A stretch of 64,000 bases of DNA from Mucilaginibacter defluvii (GCF_039543225.1 NZ_BAABJI010000002.1:2108001-2172000); one strand, 5' to 3'. Shown: positions 24,950-33,417, counted from the stretch's first letter. Notes: generated by a model not told the origin, from the sequence alone. Numbers and translations: made by a program.

Positions 24950-26470
24950 TTACGCCGTGAACGCCTCCAAAGCCTTTTCAATCCTCACAACGGTTTCATC
25001 CCTGCCCAGCATCTCGGCAATATCAAAAACATGCGGACCGAATTTACCACCTACCAGCATAATGCGGAAAGGCAGCATTACATCGCCTATCTTAAAGCCT
25101 TTCTCGGTAGTGAACTCTTTAAACTCTGTTTCCAGACCGGCAGCACCCCATGCAGCGGCAGTAGTATATTTGGCTTTTAACTCATTAAAAAAATCGGTTT
25201 TGGCGTCGGTCCATTTTGGTTTAACCGCGTTGAGGTCGTACTCCTTTGGCTGTTCAAAAAAGTAAGCGCCCTGCGTGTAAAAGTCGGTTAGCAATACGCA
25301 ACGATCTTTAATCAGTTCTATCACTTTCAGCAGCCTGGTATCATCGTTAACCGCTACTGCATTGCTGGCAAATATTTCTTTAACTTTCTGCTTTAAGCTT
25401 TCAGCATTAAGTTTCTTAATCCACTCGGCGTTGAACCATTTGGCTTTGTCAAAATCAAACTTAGCTCCGGCTTTACTTACCCGCTCCATGCTGAATTTTT
25501 CAACCAGTTCATCCAGCGAGAAAACTTCCTGATCGGTGCCATCATTCCAGCCCAGCATAGCCAGCAGGTTTAAAAAAGCCTCGGGCAAAAAGCCCAGTTC
25601 ACGGAAACCCGGCGTTAATTCGCCGCTCTTTTGATCTTCCCAATTCATAGCATATACCGGGAAGCCTAACCTTGCACCATCGCGCTTGCTCAGCTTGCCG
25701 TGGCCGTCGGGTTTTAATATCAATGGCAAATGCGCCCATTGCGGCATGCTGTCTTTCCAGCCTAAATATTCCCACAGCAGCAGGTGTACCGGTGCTGATG
25801 GCAGCCATTCCTCGCCACGCAGGGCATGGGTTATCTTCATCAGGTAATCATCAACCACCACAGCAAGGTGGTAGGTCGGCATACCATCAGCCTTTAGCAA
25901 TACTTTATCATCAACCTGGTTGGTTTCAAAACTTACGTAGCCGCGTATCATGTCCTTAAAACTGATACTGTCATCCTCGGGCATTTTTATGCGGATAACG
26001 TGCGGCGTACCATCATGTAATAACTTCTCTACCTCGTGTAAAGGTAAAGTAAGCGAGTTACGCATATCATAACGGTGACCATGGCCATATTGAAAGTTGG
26101 GTACGTCTTCGCGTTTTTTAGCCAGTTCTTCAGGGGTGTCAAAAGCATAGTAAGCATGGCCTTCGGCAACCAGCTTTTCGGCGTATTCACGGTACAAAGG
26201 CTTGCGCTCACTTTGGCGGTAAGGGGCATACGGACCGCCTACTACCGGGCTTTCATCAGGCGTGAGGCCACACCATTGCAGGCAATCCATTATATATTGC
26301 TCCGCGCCTTCAACGTAGCGTGTTTGATCGGTATCCTCAATACGTAAAATAAATTCGCCGCCGTGTTTTTTGGCAAACAAATAATTAAACAATACGGTAC
26401 GTACACCGCCTAAATGTAAACCGCCCGTTGGGCTGGGCGCAAATCTTACTCTTACTTTATTGTCAGCCAT
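24950..26470 (-). CDS. gltX: Glutamate--tRNA ligase
   Basis: The 506-aa class I aminoacyl-tRNA synthetase starts RVRFAPSPTGGLHLGGVRT, carrying the HIGH-like motif. The KMSKS-like motif is KLSKRDGARLG in the middle. The catalytic Rossmann domain is followed by the helical anticodon-binding part, and length is normal. It charges tRNA-Glu with glutamate. It is transcribed alone, divergent from the orphan histidine kinase. A TATCTTTG box only 8 bp before the ATG suggests an almost leaderless mRNA. Confidence 0.96.
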   Translation of the reverse strand: MADNKVRVRFAPSPTGGLHLGGVRTVLFNYLFAKKHGGEFILRIEDTDQTRYVEGAEQYIMDCLQWCGLTPDESPVVGGPYAPYRQSERKPLYREYAEKLVAEGHAYYAFDTPEELAKKREDVPNFQYGHGHRYDMRNSLTLPLHEVEKLLHDGTPHVIRIKMPEDDSISFKDMIRGYVSFETNQVDDKVLLKADGMPTYHLAVVVDDYLMKITHALRGEEWLPSAPVHLLLWEYLGWKDSMPQWAHLPLILKPDGHGKLSKRDGARLGFPVYAMNWEDQKSGELTPGFRELGFLPEAFLNLLAMLGWNDGTDQEVFSLDELVEKFSMERVSKAGAKFDFDKAKWFNAEWIKKLNAESLKQKVKEIFASNAVAVNDDTRLLKVIELIKDRCVLLTDFYTQGAYFFEQPKEYDLNAVKPKWTDAKTDFFNELKAKYTTAAAWGAAGLETEFKEFTTEKGFKIGDVMLPFRIMLVGGKFGPHVFDIAEMLGRDETVVRIEKALEAFTA

Positions 26471-26477
26471 GATGCCG

Positions 26478-26485
26478 CAAAGATA
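26478..26485 (-). promoter_or_regulatory. Bacteroidota -7 element just before gltX
   Basis: TATCTTTG on the minus strand lies 7 bp from the ATG. If transcription begins about 5 bases further, the gltX mRNA has a leader of only a few bases. Confidence 0.45.
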
Positions 26486-26606
26486 ATTTTAATGCGCGAT
26501 TAAGCGAACAGTTGATGCCAAGCCACGTTTAATATGGCTATAGGCTGATATAAATACGCCCTTTTACGTTTCAACCCATTTGTGTACTTTGTGCACCTTC
26601 TTATAT

Positions 26607-27815
26607 ATGAATCCGTATCAACAAAAACGCCGCTGGAAATACCTGTTACTTGCCTTTGCCGTGGTGATAGCCAGCGGATCGTTACTATACACCAATTACC
26701 TGGTTAAAAACATTGCCCAAAGCGAGCGCACCCGCGCACAAGTATGGGCGTTAAGCATGCGTCAGATATTTTTGAGCGACGATAACGACTTTCTGAACTA
26801 TGTTTTCGCCGTGCGCGACAGCCTTACCGTGCCCGCCCTTGTGGTTGATGATAAGGGCGAATTCAAGTACAAGAAGGGACTGGACAGTACCAAGACTTTT
26901 ATCAAGCTTGAAGCCGAGGAAAACAAAAGCATTCAGTACGATACAGCTTATTTCAGACAGGAACTCAACTACATGAAGGAGCAGCACGACCCGATCAGGC
27001 TCGAGGTTTTCGGCTCGCAATGGCTGGTTTATTATAAGGATTCGGCTTTGCTTACGCAGCTCAAATTTTTTCCGTATGTGCAGCTATCGGTTATCGCCAT
27101 ATTCCTGCTAACGGCCTACACAGCATTTAGCTCATCCCGAAAGTCGGAACAGAATCAGGTTTGGGTGGGTTTGGCTAAAGAAACTGCGCATCAGCTGGGT
27201 ACGCCTATATCATCACTCATGGCCTGGATTGAACTGATGAAAGACAAATTCAATGCTGAAGATGATCCGCTGATTGCTGAAATGGAAAACGATGTGAAGC
27301 GGCTGGAGATTGTGGCCGACAGGTTTTCCAAGATCGGCTCGCGCCCGGTACTGGAAGAGCATGTGGTATTTTATGTAGTAAAGGATTTTATGGACTACTT
27401 CAGGGTACGGGTAAGCGACCGTATCACCTTTAAAATGAATGGGAACACCGATGTAAAAGCCGGCCTCAACATCCCGTTATTTGATTGGGTACTGGAAAAC
27501 CTGCTGAAGAACGCCGTTAACGCCATAGCCGAAAAAGGCACAATCAGCATTGAGATAACCGAAAGTAAAAAGCAGGTATTTATTGATGTGACCGACACCG
27601 GTAAAGGTATTCCGCGCTCCAAATTTGACACTGTTTTTCAACCGGGGTATACTACCAGGAAACGCGGATGGGGCTTAGGCCTCTCGTTAACAAAGAGGAT
27701 GATTGAAAATTACCACAACGGGCACATCTACGTAAAGGATTCGGAAGTGGGTAAGGGCACTACCTTCAGAATAGTTTTAAAAGCGATAAAAAATGATCAG
27801 CAAGCCACAGCCTGA
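26607..27815 (+). CDS. Membrane-bound sensor histidine kinase (orphan)
   Basis: The protein has 402 aa from the ATG at 26607, chosen over an upstream ATG because MNPYQQKRRWKYLLLAF gives a normal start before span 1. Two membrane spans (about residues 11-31 and 152-172) flank a periplasmic sensor region. The H box is KETAHQLGTPISSLMAW (His195). The N box is NLLKNAVNAI, followed by DTGKGIP and GWGLGLSLTKRMI for ATP binding. No response regulator gene is adjacent. Its 3' end overlaps the DinB gene by 23 bp. Confidence 0.9.
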   Translation: MNPYQQKRRWKYLLLAFAVVIASGSLLYTNYLVKNIAQSERTRAQVWALSMRQIFLSDDNDFLNYVFAVRDSLTVPALVVDDKGEFKYKKGLDSTKTFIKLEAEENKSIQYDTAYFRQELNYMKEQHDPIRLEVFGSQWLVYYKDSALLTQLKFFPYVQLSVIAIFLLTAYTAFSSSRKSEQNQVWVGLAKETAHQLGTPISSLMAWIELMKDKFNAEDDPLIAEMENDVKRLEIVADRFSKIGSRPVLEEHVVFYVVKDFMDYFRVRVSDRITFKMNGNTDVKAGLNIPLFDWVLENLLKNAVNAIAEKGTISIEITESKKQVFIDVTDTGKGIPRSKFDTVFQPGYTTRKRGWGLGLSLTKRMIENYHNGHIYVKDSEVGKGTTFRIVLKAIKNDQQATA

Positions 27816-28311
27816 GGAATACGCCCCCCAGCCGGGCGGATACATCAATCTTATCAGGGATAATGAGAACGTATTAGCGATACTCGAAGCTCAAAAAGAG
27901 GTTATCCATCAACTTTTCTGTAACCTTGACGATGAACGAGCCATGTACGCTTATGCCGATGGAAAATGGACGCTAAAGCAGGTGCTCGGCCATATAATTG
28001 ATACCGAGAGAGTGTTTGGTTTCAGGGCGTTTTGCTTTGCGCGCGGTCAGCGGGAACTACCGGGGTTTGAACAGGATGAGTACGTAGAAAACGCCGGCTT
28101 TAACGCGCGTAACATTCAGGATTTAGCTAATGAATTCAAAGCCGTGCGCGAGGCCAACTTATATTTTTTCCGTTCAGTTACTGATGAGCAGCAAACCAGG
28201 CATGGTATTGCCAGCGGCAACCTGATAACCGTACGTGCCCTGGTTTATGCAACAGCAGGGCACGTAAGGTATCATGTAAATTTGCTCAAAGAGCGCTATA
28301 ATTTGGGTTAG
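27793..28311 (+). CDS. DinB-family putative metal-dependent protein
   Basis: The 172-aa protein of the DinB/YfiT four-helix-bundle superfamily has the metal-binding histidine triad His67 (LGHIIDTERVFGFRAF), His157 and His161 (AGHVRYHVNLLKERY). Members include thiol-S-transferases and many of unknown activity. It overlaps the kinase gene upstream by 23 bp, suggesting coupled translation. Its stop overlaps the convergent hypothetical gene by 4 bp. Confidence 0.87.
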   Translation: MISKPQPEEYAPQPGGYINLIRDNENVLAILEAQKEVIHQLFCNLDDERAMYAYADGKWTLKQVLGHIIDTERVFGFRAFCFARGQRELPGFEQDEYVENAGFNARNIQDLANEFKAVREANLYFFRSVTDEQQTRHGIASGNLITVRALVYATAGHVRYHVNLLKERYNLG

Positions 28312-28994
28312 TTATACCAACGCGTACGGCGCTGCGTATTGGGGTCGTTATTATACTTTGCCACTAATATAAAATCAGCATCGAGGCTTTTACCATTGTA
28401 AGCAGCAGGTATCCAATTCACTAAAAACTTGTCACTATCGTTATCCAATTTAATCACCTGCTTTTCGTAATCACCTTTATCAGTTTTATAACCTACAGTG
28501 TAACGGGCTTTACCGTCAGCATCCACGCGCGCATCAATAACCACATCCATTTCGCCACCCGGCGCATTTATTATCTGCGGCATTCTACTTAGCAATAAAG
28601 TTGCGAGGTAATCAGTTGAGCAAAGCGGCAAAGGGGCTGAGGCATTCTTTTTTTCATCTTCGGTGCCCTTCAGTATTTTAACTTCTACGTTATCCAACTG
28701 CGTTTTATCGTAATACAGTATCTTTTTGGTATCATAGTTATAACGTAGGGAAAGTTTTTTTTGACTATCAAAAAAATACCAGGTGCCCGCGCGCGCATCA
28801 TTTTTATAATAACCCTGAACTATTGCCGCGTCATCCTTCATGCTGCGTACAGCATACAAACCTTCTTTGGTTTTACCGTCATCAGCGACAGCGTATACAG
28901 CTTGGGTATTTTCAGTTATTTGATGTTTTTTTTCTTTTTGAGCAAAGGCGGTGCAAGCGCTCAATAACAAGGCAGATAGGATTAGATTTTTCAT
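28308..28994 (-). CDS. Secreted hypothetical protein with MORN-like start
   Basis: The 228-aa protein has a signal peptide to about residue 18 (ACTAFAQ). The N-terminal half has short repeats with the pattern EGLYAVRSMKDD, GYYKNDARAGTWYFFD, typical of MORN/YwqK-like proteins. The C-terminal half (about 125-228) looks like a TonB-C-like region (VDADGKARYTVGYKT). I do not recognise a specific family, and no catalytic motif is visible. It is transcribed alone and convergent with DinB. Confidence 0.7.
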   Translation of the reverse strand: MKNLILSALLLSACTAFAQKEKKHQITENTQAVYAVADDGKTKEGLYAVRSMKDDAAIVQGYYKNDARAGTWYFFDSQKKLSLRYNYDTKKILYYDKTQLDNVEVKILKGTEDEKKNASAPLPLCSTDYLATLLLSRMPQIINAPGGEMDVVIDARVDADGKARYTVGYKTDKGDYEKQVIKLDNDSDKFLVNWIPAAYNGKSLDADFILVAKYNNDPNTQRRTRWYN

Positions 28995-29068
28995 TGATTT
29001 TTAAATTAGCACATAAAGTTAACAAACGGCTTAATTAAAAACCAACTAAAAGTTTAATTAATAAAATC

Positions 29069-29095
29069 GGCACACTCAGTTCTTCTGCGTGTGCC
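29069..29095. terminator. Terminator hairpin after DUF6249 gene
   Basis: The stem GGCACAC / GTGTGCC has a 13-nt loop. On the minus strand it follows the DUF6249 stop and is followed by a moderately T-rich stretch; the T run is better on the plus strand. Confidence 0.65.
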
Positions 29096-29115
29096 TTTTT
29101 AAAAGGCATTCTAAT

Positions 29116-29460
29116 TTATTCCTTATCCAACACTTCTTTTTTCTCGATAAGGTATGAAATGAATAGGCCTAACCCGCCGCAAATGGATATTAAGCCAAAG
29201 TAAATAGCAACATTTTCGTCTTCGTCGCCCGTTAAAATTGTGCGAGTTAATATGTTAGCTAAAAACAACCCGGTGCCGGCACCCATCATTAATAGCCCCC
29301 ATTTCAGGTACCTATAGGGTGCTGGTTGCGCTTTATAACTCCGGGGATCCATGCCTCGTTCAATCATCGCCATTTTTTCTTTGTTACCGAGGTAAACTAT
29401 GCCAAATATCATTGCTAATAAGCTGATTGCTACTAATGTTAATGCTAATGCTGGTGCCAT
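29116..29460 (-). CDS. DUF6249-like membrane protein
   Basis: The 114-aa protein has a first membrane span at residues 5-24, then a basic loop KEKMAMIERGMDPRSY. Two more spans follow (about 52-72 and 83-103) and a charged tail. The EKMAMIERGMDP motif after the first span is typical of the Bacteroidota family DUF6249, often encoded next to ECF sigma genes as here. No function is established. It is divergent from the sigma factor gene. Confidence 0.75.
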   Translation of the reverse strand: MAPALALTLVAISLLAMIFGIVYLGNKEKMAMIERGMDPRSYKAQPAPYRYLKWGLLMMGAGTGLFLANILTRTILTGDEDENVAIYFGLISICGGLGLFISYLIEKKEVLDKE

Positions 29461-29564
29461 AATTTGTATTTAATAATGTGTTATAATTTTGTTATTTATC
29501 AAACCACCTGTACAGTGTATTTGCAAGCTATGACCACATCAATTTAAAGCAGGTTACACCCAAT

Positions 29565-29600
29565 TTTAAAAAAAATTCTAAATTTTAAATTCCAAATGCT
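29565..29600. repeat. A/T-rich TCTAAA-type repeat
   Basis: AAATTCTAAATTTTAAATTCC-like sequence in the divergent intergenic region resembles the repeat at 24811, but it is short and could be simple A/T bias. The rest of the region 29461-29698 shows nothing recognisable. Confidence 0.25.
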
Positions 29601-29698
29601 ACTTGCGCCATTTGCTAAATACATATGCCGCAGCAATATTATTTTCAATAAATACGAATGATCTTTATTGGCTAATATAAACTAAATTTAAAAAAGCT

Positions 29699-29727
29699 GT
29701 AACCTGGCTTTGCCAGCCTGCGTCAGA
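29699..29727 (+). promoter_or_regulatory. ECF-type promoter of the sigma factor gene
   Basis: GTAACC (29699-29704), a 16-bp spacer and CGTCAGA (29721-29727) match the AAC -35 and CGTC -10 elements of many ECF-sigma promoters. The start codon at 29741 lies just beyond the expected transcription start, so the sigma factor probably drives its own operon. Confidence 0.55.
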
Positions 29728-29740
29728 GTAGTTGTTATAC

Positions 29741-30322
29741 ATGCAACACAAGCCAACCGATATTGAACTTATAACGCGAAGCCTTGCAGGCGATCAGGCA
29801 GCTTATGCCGAACTGATCAAACGGTACCAGCGCTTTGTGTTTACCCTTGCGCTGCGCTTTGCAAAAAACCGCGAAGACGCAGAGGAGATTGCGCAGGACT
29901 GCTTTGTTAAAGCATACCGCAGTCTGCAAAATTTTCAGGGTCAGGCAAAGTTCAGTACCTGGCTTTATAGTATAGTATATACCACGGCCATGACGCATTT
30001 GCGCAAAAAAAGGATAGCGACGGACTCCATTGACGATGAAAGTACATTTATCCAGATTGAGCAAAAACCGTCAGGCTATGACAGTAATAATGCGGAGAAC
30101 CGGTCGCGGTCGTTTTATTTAAATATGGCTATTGAGCAGCTTTTACCTGATGATGCCGCCGTTATAACTTTATTTTACAAAGGCGAGCAGTCGTTAGAAG
30201 AAATTGCCTTAGCTCTAAACATGGAAGCTAACGCGGTGAAGGTTAAACTATTCAGGGCGCGACAGCGTTTAAAAGATAAACTGGAGCGTCTGTTAAAGCA
30301 CGAAGCAAAGGAGTTGATATGA
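29741..30322 (+). CDS. ECF-family RNA polymerase sigma factor
   Basis: The protein has 193 aa from the ATG at 29741; a TTG 9 bp upstream is also in frame but less likely. The region 2 core is RYQRFVFTLALRFAKNREDAEEIAQDCFVKAYRSL, given here in part as motif DAEEIAQDCFVKAYR. Region 4 is YKGEQSLEEIALALNMEAN with AVKVKLFRARQRLK for -35 recognition. It overlaps its downstream putative anti-sigma gene by ATGA. An ECF-type promoter directly upstream suggests autoregulation. The inducing signal is unknown. Confidence 0.92.
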   Translation: MQHKPTDIELITRSLAGDQAAYAELIKRYQRFVFTLALRFAKNREDAEEIAQDCFVKAYRSLQNFQGQAKFSTWLYSIVYTTAMTHLRKKRIATDSIDDESTFIQIEQKPSGYDSNNAENRSRSFYLNMAIEQLLPDDAAVITLFYKGEQSLEEIALALNMEANAVKVKLFRARQRLKDKLERLLKHEAKELI

Positions 30323-30819
30323 ACAGTATAGAAGAAAAATTGTGGAGCTATATTGATGGCACCTGCACCCCGGCAGAGCGGGACGCTATTGCCCGCCTTA
30401 TTGAGCAGGACGAGGTTTATCGCCGTAAATATAATGAGCTTTTAGCGCTGAATGCCGAGTTTAGCAACATTGAGCTTGATGAACCGCCGATGGCCTTTAC
30501 CTTTAACGTAATGGAACAGATACGCGCCGAGCAGGCTTTAAAACCGTTAAAGGCTACTATTGACCAGCGAATAATAAAGGGTATTGCCGCTTTCTTCATC
30601 GTAACTATATCGGCAATAATACTTTATGCGTTGTTTAGCGTTAACTGGAGCATGAGTAATATTGAATGGAAACTGCCGAATTTTAAAATGCCGCAAATTC
30701 AGGTATCCGGGTTGCTGAACAGTGGTGTTATCAAAGCCTTTTTATTTTTCGACGCTGTATTGTGCTTATACCTGGCCGATTATCTTTTGCGCCGCAAACG
30801 CACTGCGAAAACAGCTTAA
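30319..30819 (+). CDS. Putative membrane anti-sigma factor
   Basis: The 166-aa protein has an N-terminal cytoplasmic helical part (IEEKLWSYIDGTCTPAERDAI) that resembles the start of anti-sigma domains but has no zinc-binding HxxxCxxC motif. Two membrane spans lie at about 90-110 and 138-158, and the tail is basic. It overlaps the sigma gene by 4 bp, the standard layout for a sigma/anti-sigma pair. The function is inferred from this position and topology. Confidence 0.7.
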   Translation: MNSIEEKLWSYIDGTCTPAERDAIARLIEQDEVYRRKYNELLALNAEFSNIELDEPPMAFTFNVMEQIRAEQALKPLKATIDQRIIKGIAAFFIVTISAIILYALFSVNWSMSNIEWKLPNFKMPQIQVSGLLNSGVIKAFLFFDAVLCLYLADYLLRRKRTAKTA

Positions 30820-31004
30820 ATGACTTGCGACTGTACAAAAATGCTGACACATTGTGCACATGAATACACACTAACGAGCACAAAAAACAAAAAAAGCATG
30901 TTCTGACAACTAAAACAGCACAATATCATTTTGGTACAGTAATTGTTATAACATAACCGAACTGGTAAACTTACCGGTTTAATTGTGATAAGGTTTAGGT
31001 TGAA
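30820..31004 (+). other. Non-coding gap after anti-sigma gene
   Basis: These 185 bases hold no convincing gene. A small hairpin with an 8-bp stem, AACTGGTA / TACCGGTT, lies at about 30959-30978, just ahead of a strong terminator. The stretch is either a long 3' UTR of the sigma operon or a small RNA; no clear promoter was found. Confidence 0.4.
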
Positions 31005-31040
31005 AGTCCCCCGGAGCAAGTCTGGGGGGCTTTTTATTTT
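31005..31040 (+). terminator. Strong Rho-independent terminator
   Basis: The 11-bp stem AGTCCCCCGGA / TCTGGGGGGCT has a 5-nt loop and is followed by TTTTTATTTT. It ends transcripts coming from the sigma/anti-sigma operon or from the preceding non-coding stretch. Confidence 0.9.
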
Positions 31041-31147
31041 TATATTCACGCTGCTGTGATTAAACCTTCATTTACTTTTCATTTCTAATACATACCTTAG
31101 TTGGCAACTTTTGCGTTAATCACAATATCATTTATTAATTCGCCACC

Positions 31148-32002
31148 ATGAAATTTATATCGGCTTGCATAGCTACGTTTGTATTAATTACGTGTTTTAA
31201 CATCAGTTTAAAGGCTCAGCAACAGCCCCGCATACCCGAAGCCAGTTCTACGCAAACTATTATACAGGATTTTGGCCTGGGTAAAATCACGCTTACTTAC
31301 TCCCGCCCTAACGTTAAGGACCGTAAAATATTCGGTGGCATACAACCCTTTGGCCAGGTTTGGCGCACTGGCGCTAACTGGGCTACAACCATTAGTTTTA
31401 CCGAGGAGGTGCTGGTTGAAGGCAACAAAGTGCCCGCAGGTACTTATTCCCTGTTCACTATACCCGGAGAAAAGGAATGGACAGTAATACTGAACAAAAC
31501 GGTTAAACAGTGGGGCGCCTACGATTATAAACAGGAAGATGACCTGGTGCGATTCAAAGTGCCAATGATCGCGTTAAAAGAAAAACGTGAGACTTTTACG
31601 GTTGCCTTCGCCAATGTGAACACCAAAAATGCCGACCTGTATTTATTATGGGGTTATACTGCCATAGCCATAAAGCTGCAAACAAATGATAACGCGAAAA
31701 TTCTTGCAAATATTGATAAGTTGATGATGAGCGCCAAAAAGCCATACTTCAATGCTATACAATATTATTACGAGAATGATCAGGATCTGAACAAGGCTTT
31801 GAAATGGGTTTATGAAGCGCAAAAAGCGGAGCCTAAAGCGCCCTGGTTTAAACTTTGGGAAGCGCGAATATTACTAAAACAGGGCAAAAAGGACGCCGCT
31901 ATAAAAGCCGCTAAACAAGGTATAGCATATGCCGAAAGCGCTAATGATGATGAATACGTAAGGCTTAACCAGGGTGTTTTGGATCAGGCAACAAAGCAAT
32001 AA
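31148..32002 (+). CDS. Secreted DUF2911 protein with TPR-like C-terminus
   Basis: The 284-aa protein has a signal peptide to about residue 23 (SLKAQ). The DUF2911 domain covers about residues 35-175: LGKITLTYSRPNVKDRKIFG, WRTGANWATTISFTEEV, AGTYSLFTIPGEKEWTV. The C-terminal part (190-284) is helical and resembles tetratricopeptide repeats (ALKWVYEAQKAEPKAPWFK). DUF2911 has no established function; it is common in secreted Bacteroidota proteins. The gene lies after a strong terminator and ahead of ahpC, so it is probably transcribed alone. Confidence 0.87.
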   Translation: MKFISACIATFVLITCFNISLKAQQQPRIPEASSTQTIIQDFGLGKITLTYSRPNVKDRKIFGGIQPFGQVWRTGANWATTISFTEEVLVEGNKVPAGTYSLFTIPGEKEWTVILNKTVKQWGAYDYKQEDDLVRFKVPMIALKEKRETFTVAFANVNTKNADLYLLWGYTAIAIKLQTNDNAKILANIDKLMMSAKKPYFNAIQYYYENDQDLNKALKWVYEAQKAEPKAPWFKLWEARILLKQGKKDAAIKAAKQGIAYAESANDDEYVRLNQGVLDQATKQ

Positions 32003-32064
32003 GCATTAATTATAGAATAACTTTTAGCCATAAACAAAATCTATATCCTATAAATATTTCATAT

Positions 32065-32095
32065 TTTGATTAGGGAGCCAATAAGGCTACATTTG
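32065..32095 (+). promoter_or_regulatory. Bacteroidota-type promoter of ahpC
   Basis: TTTG (32065-32068), a 19-bp spacer and TACATTTG (32088-32095) match the -33/-7 consensus of the main Bacteroidota sigma factor exactly. The expected start near 32101 leaves a leader of about 17 bases. Confidence 0.75.
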
Positions 32096-32117
32096 CATCA
32101 AAATAAAAACATCAAAT

Positions 32118-32663
32118 ATGATAACCATAGGACAGAAATTCCCTGCATTTTCTAAAACAGCAGTAGTTAGCCTTGAAAAAGGTAAAGAGTTTGAAACATT
32201 AACTTCTGACTATCTTGTTAATGATGATAACGTATGGACTGTGATTTTCTGGTGGCCAAAAGACTTTACTTTTGTTTGCCCTACCGAGATTGCTGAGTTC
32301 AATAAAAACTACGGCGAATTTCGTGACCGCGAAACCCGTTTGATCGGTGCTTCAACCGACTCTGAGTTTGTTCACCATGCCTGGAGAATGAACCACGACG
32401 ATTTGCGTGACCTTAAATTCCCGATGCTTGCCGATACCTCAAAATCATTAGCTGAAGACCTGGGTATTTTAGAACCTAACGAAAAAATCGCTTACCGCGC
32501 TACTTTTATTATTGACCCTACCGGCATTGTACGTTGGGTATGTGTTAACGACCTGAACGTAGGCCGTAACGTAAAAGAAGTACTGCGTGTACTTGACGGT
32601 TTGCAAACTGACGAACTTTGCCCTTGTAACTGGGAAAAAGGTCAGGAAACCCTTACAGCGTAA
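32118..32663 (+). CDS. ahpC: Peroxiredoxin, AhpC of the mycobacterial three-cysteine type
   Basis: The 181-aa thioredoxin-fold peroxidase has peroxidatic Cys54 in FVCPTE, preceded by FWWPKDFT, and a C-terminal pair Cys168-x-Cys170 in ELCPCNWEK. This spacing matches the three cysteines of Mycobacterium AhpC (61, 174, 176). That enzyme is reduced by AhpD instead of AhpF. It reduces hydroperoxides and peroxynitrite. The next gene encodes an AhpD-like protein, which confirms the pairing. A near-perfect promoter precedes it and a terminator follows. Confidence 0.93.
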   Translation: MITIGQKFPAFSKTAVVSLEKGKEFETLTSDYLVNDDNVWTVIFWWPKDFTFVCPTEIAEFNKNYGEFRDRETRLIGASTDSEFVHHAWRMNHDDLRDLKFPMLADTSKSLAEDLGILEPNEKIAYRATFIIDPTGIVRWVCVNDLNVGRNVKEVLRVLDGLQTDELCPCNWEKGQETLTA

Positions 32664-32683
32664 CACACTGACACTACATAATG

Positions 32684-32722
32684 TCCCCGCACTATCGTTA
32701 GGAATAATGCGGGGATTTTTTT
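32684..32722 (+). terminator. Terminator/attenuator between ahpC and ahpD-like gene
   Basis: The stem TCCCCGCA / TGCGGGGA has a 16-nt loop and is followed by seven T. It lies in the 81-bp gap and probably limits read-through, so that AhpC is made in excess over its reductant. Confidence 0.85.
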
Positions 32723-32744
32723 GACCCTATAAATTCATAACACC

Positions 32745-33329
32745 ATGAGCGAAAGCACCGAAATAATCAATGAATTATTACAGACTGTAGGCCTGGAAAC
32801 AGGTTACCGTACCGAAAGCCTTATCCTACTTGAAAAGGGCGAATCACGCTACCTACGCGATTTAAAATTAAACTTTACCAGCACCCTTACCAGCGACCAC
32901 TTAAGCACCAAAGAGTGTGGTTTAATTGGCTTGAGCATTGCCGCTAATAACAATAACACCCCGCTTATAAAGTATTACACCCAATACAGTGAGCAGCAAG
33001 GCGCAACCGATGCCGAAATTGCCGAAGCTGTTGGCTGTGCATCATTATTAGCATCAAACAATGTGTTTTACCGTTTCAGGCACTTTACCCAAAAGGAAAA
33101 ATACACCCAGATACCTGCCCGCATACGTATGCAGCTGATGATGAAACCTGTAACCGGTAAAGAGTTTTTTGAGTTGTTGAGCCTTGCTGTATCAGCAGTA
33201 AACGGTTGCGAAATGTGTGTTAACGCGCACGAGGATTCGCTGATTAAACTCGGTACAACAGAGGAGCGTATTTTTGACGCGGTACGTATTGCTTCACTTG
33301 TTACAGCAACCGGTAAAATAATATTTTAA
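32745..33329 (+). CDS. ahpD: AhpD-like alkylhydroperoxidase (carboxymuconolactone decarboxylase family)
   Basis: The 194-aa all-helical protein has the redox motif NGCEMCVNAHE: Cys155-x-x-Cys158 with His162. This is the AhpD active site, which recycles oxidised AhpC. The N-terminal half has a second, degenerate copy of the fold (LSTKECGLIGLSIAANNN), as in AhpD. Length and context match mycobacterial AhpD. It follows ahpC after an intercistronic terminator and ends at its own strong terminator. Confidence 0.9.
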   Translation: MSESTEIINELLQTVGLETGYRTESLILLEKGESRYLRDLKLNFTSTLTSDHLSTKECGLIGLSIAANNNNTPLIKYYTQYSEQQGATDAEIAEAVGCASLLASNNVFYRFRHFTQKEKYTQIPARIRMQLMMKPVTGKEFFELLSLAVSAVNGCEMCVNAHEDSLIKLGTTEERIFDAVRIASLVTATGKIIF

Positions 33330-33353
33330 GCGTTAAGCCAGTTAATCAAACAA

Positions 33354-33387
33354 AAATGCCGCGAATTTTAGGTTCGCGGCATTTTTA
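33354..33387 (+). terminator. Terminator after ahpD
   Basis: The perfect 12-bp stem AAATGCCGCGAA / TTCGCGGCATTT has a 7-nt loop and a T-rich tail. Confidence 0.9.
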
Positions 33388-33417
33388 TTTTACAAACTGT
33401 TTTGTGCATAAAATAAA

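Noticed and set aside
29732..29740. TTG start for the ECF sigma gene
   Set aside because: The ATG 9 bp downstream lies at the right distance from the ECF promoter and is the usual start type.
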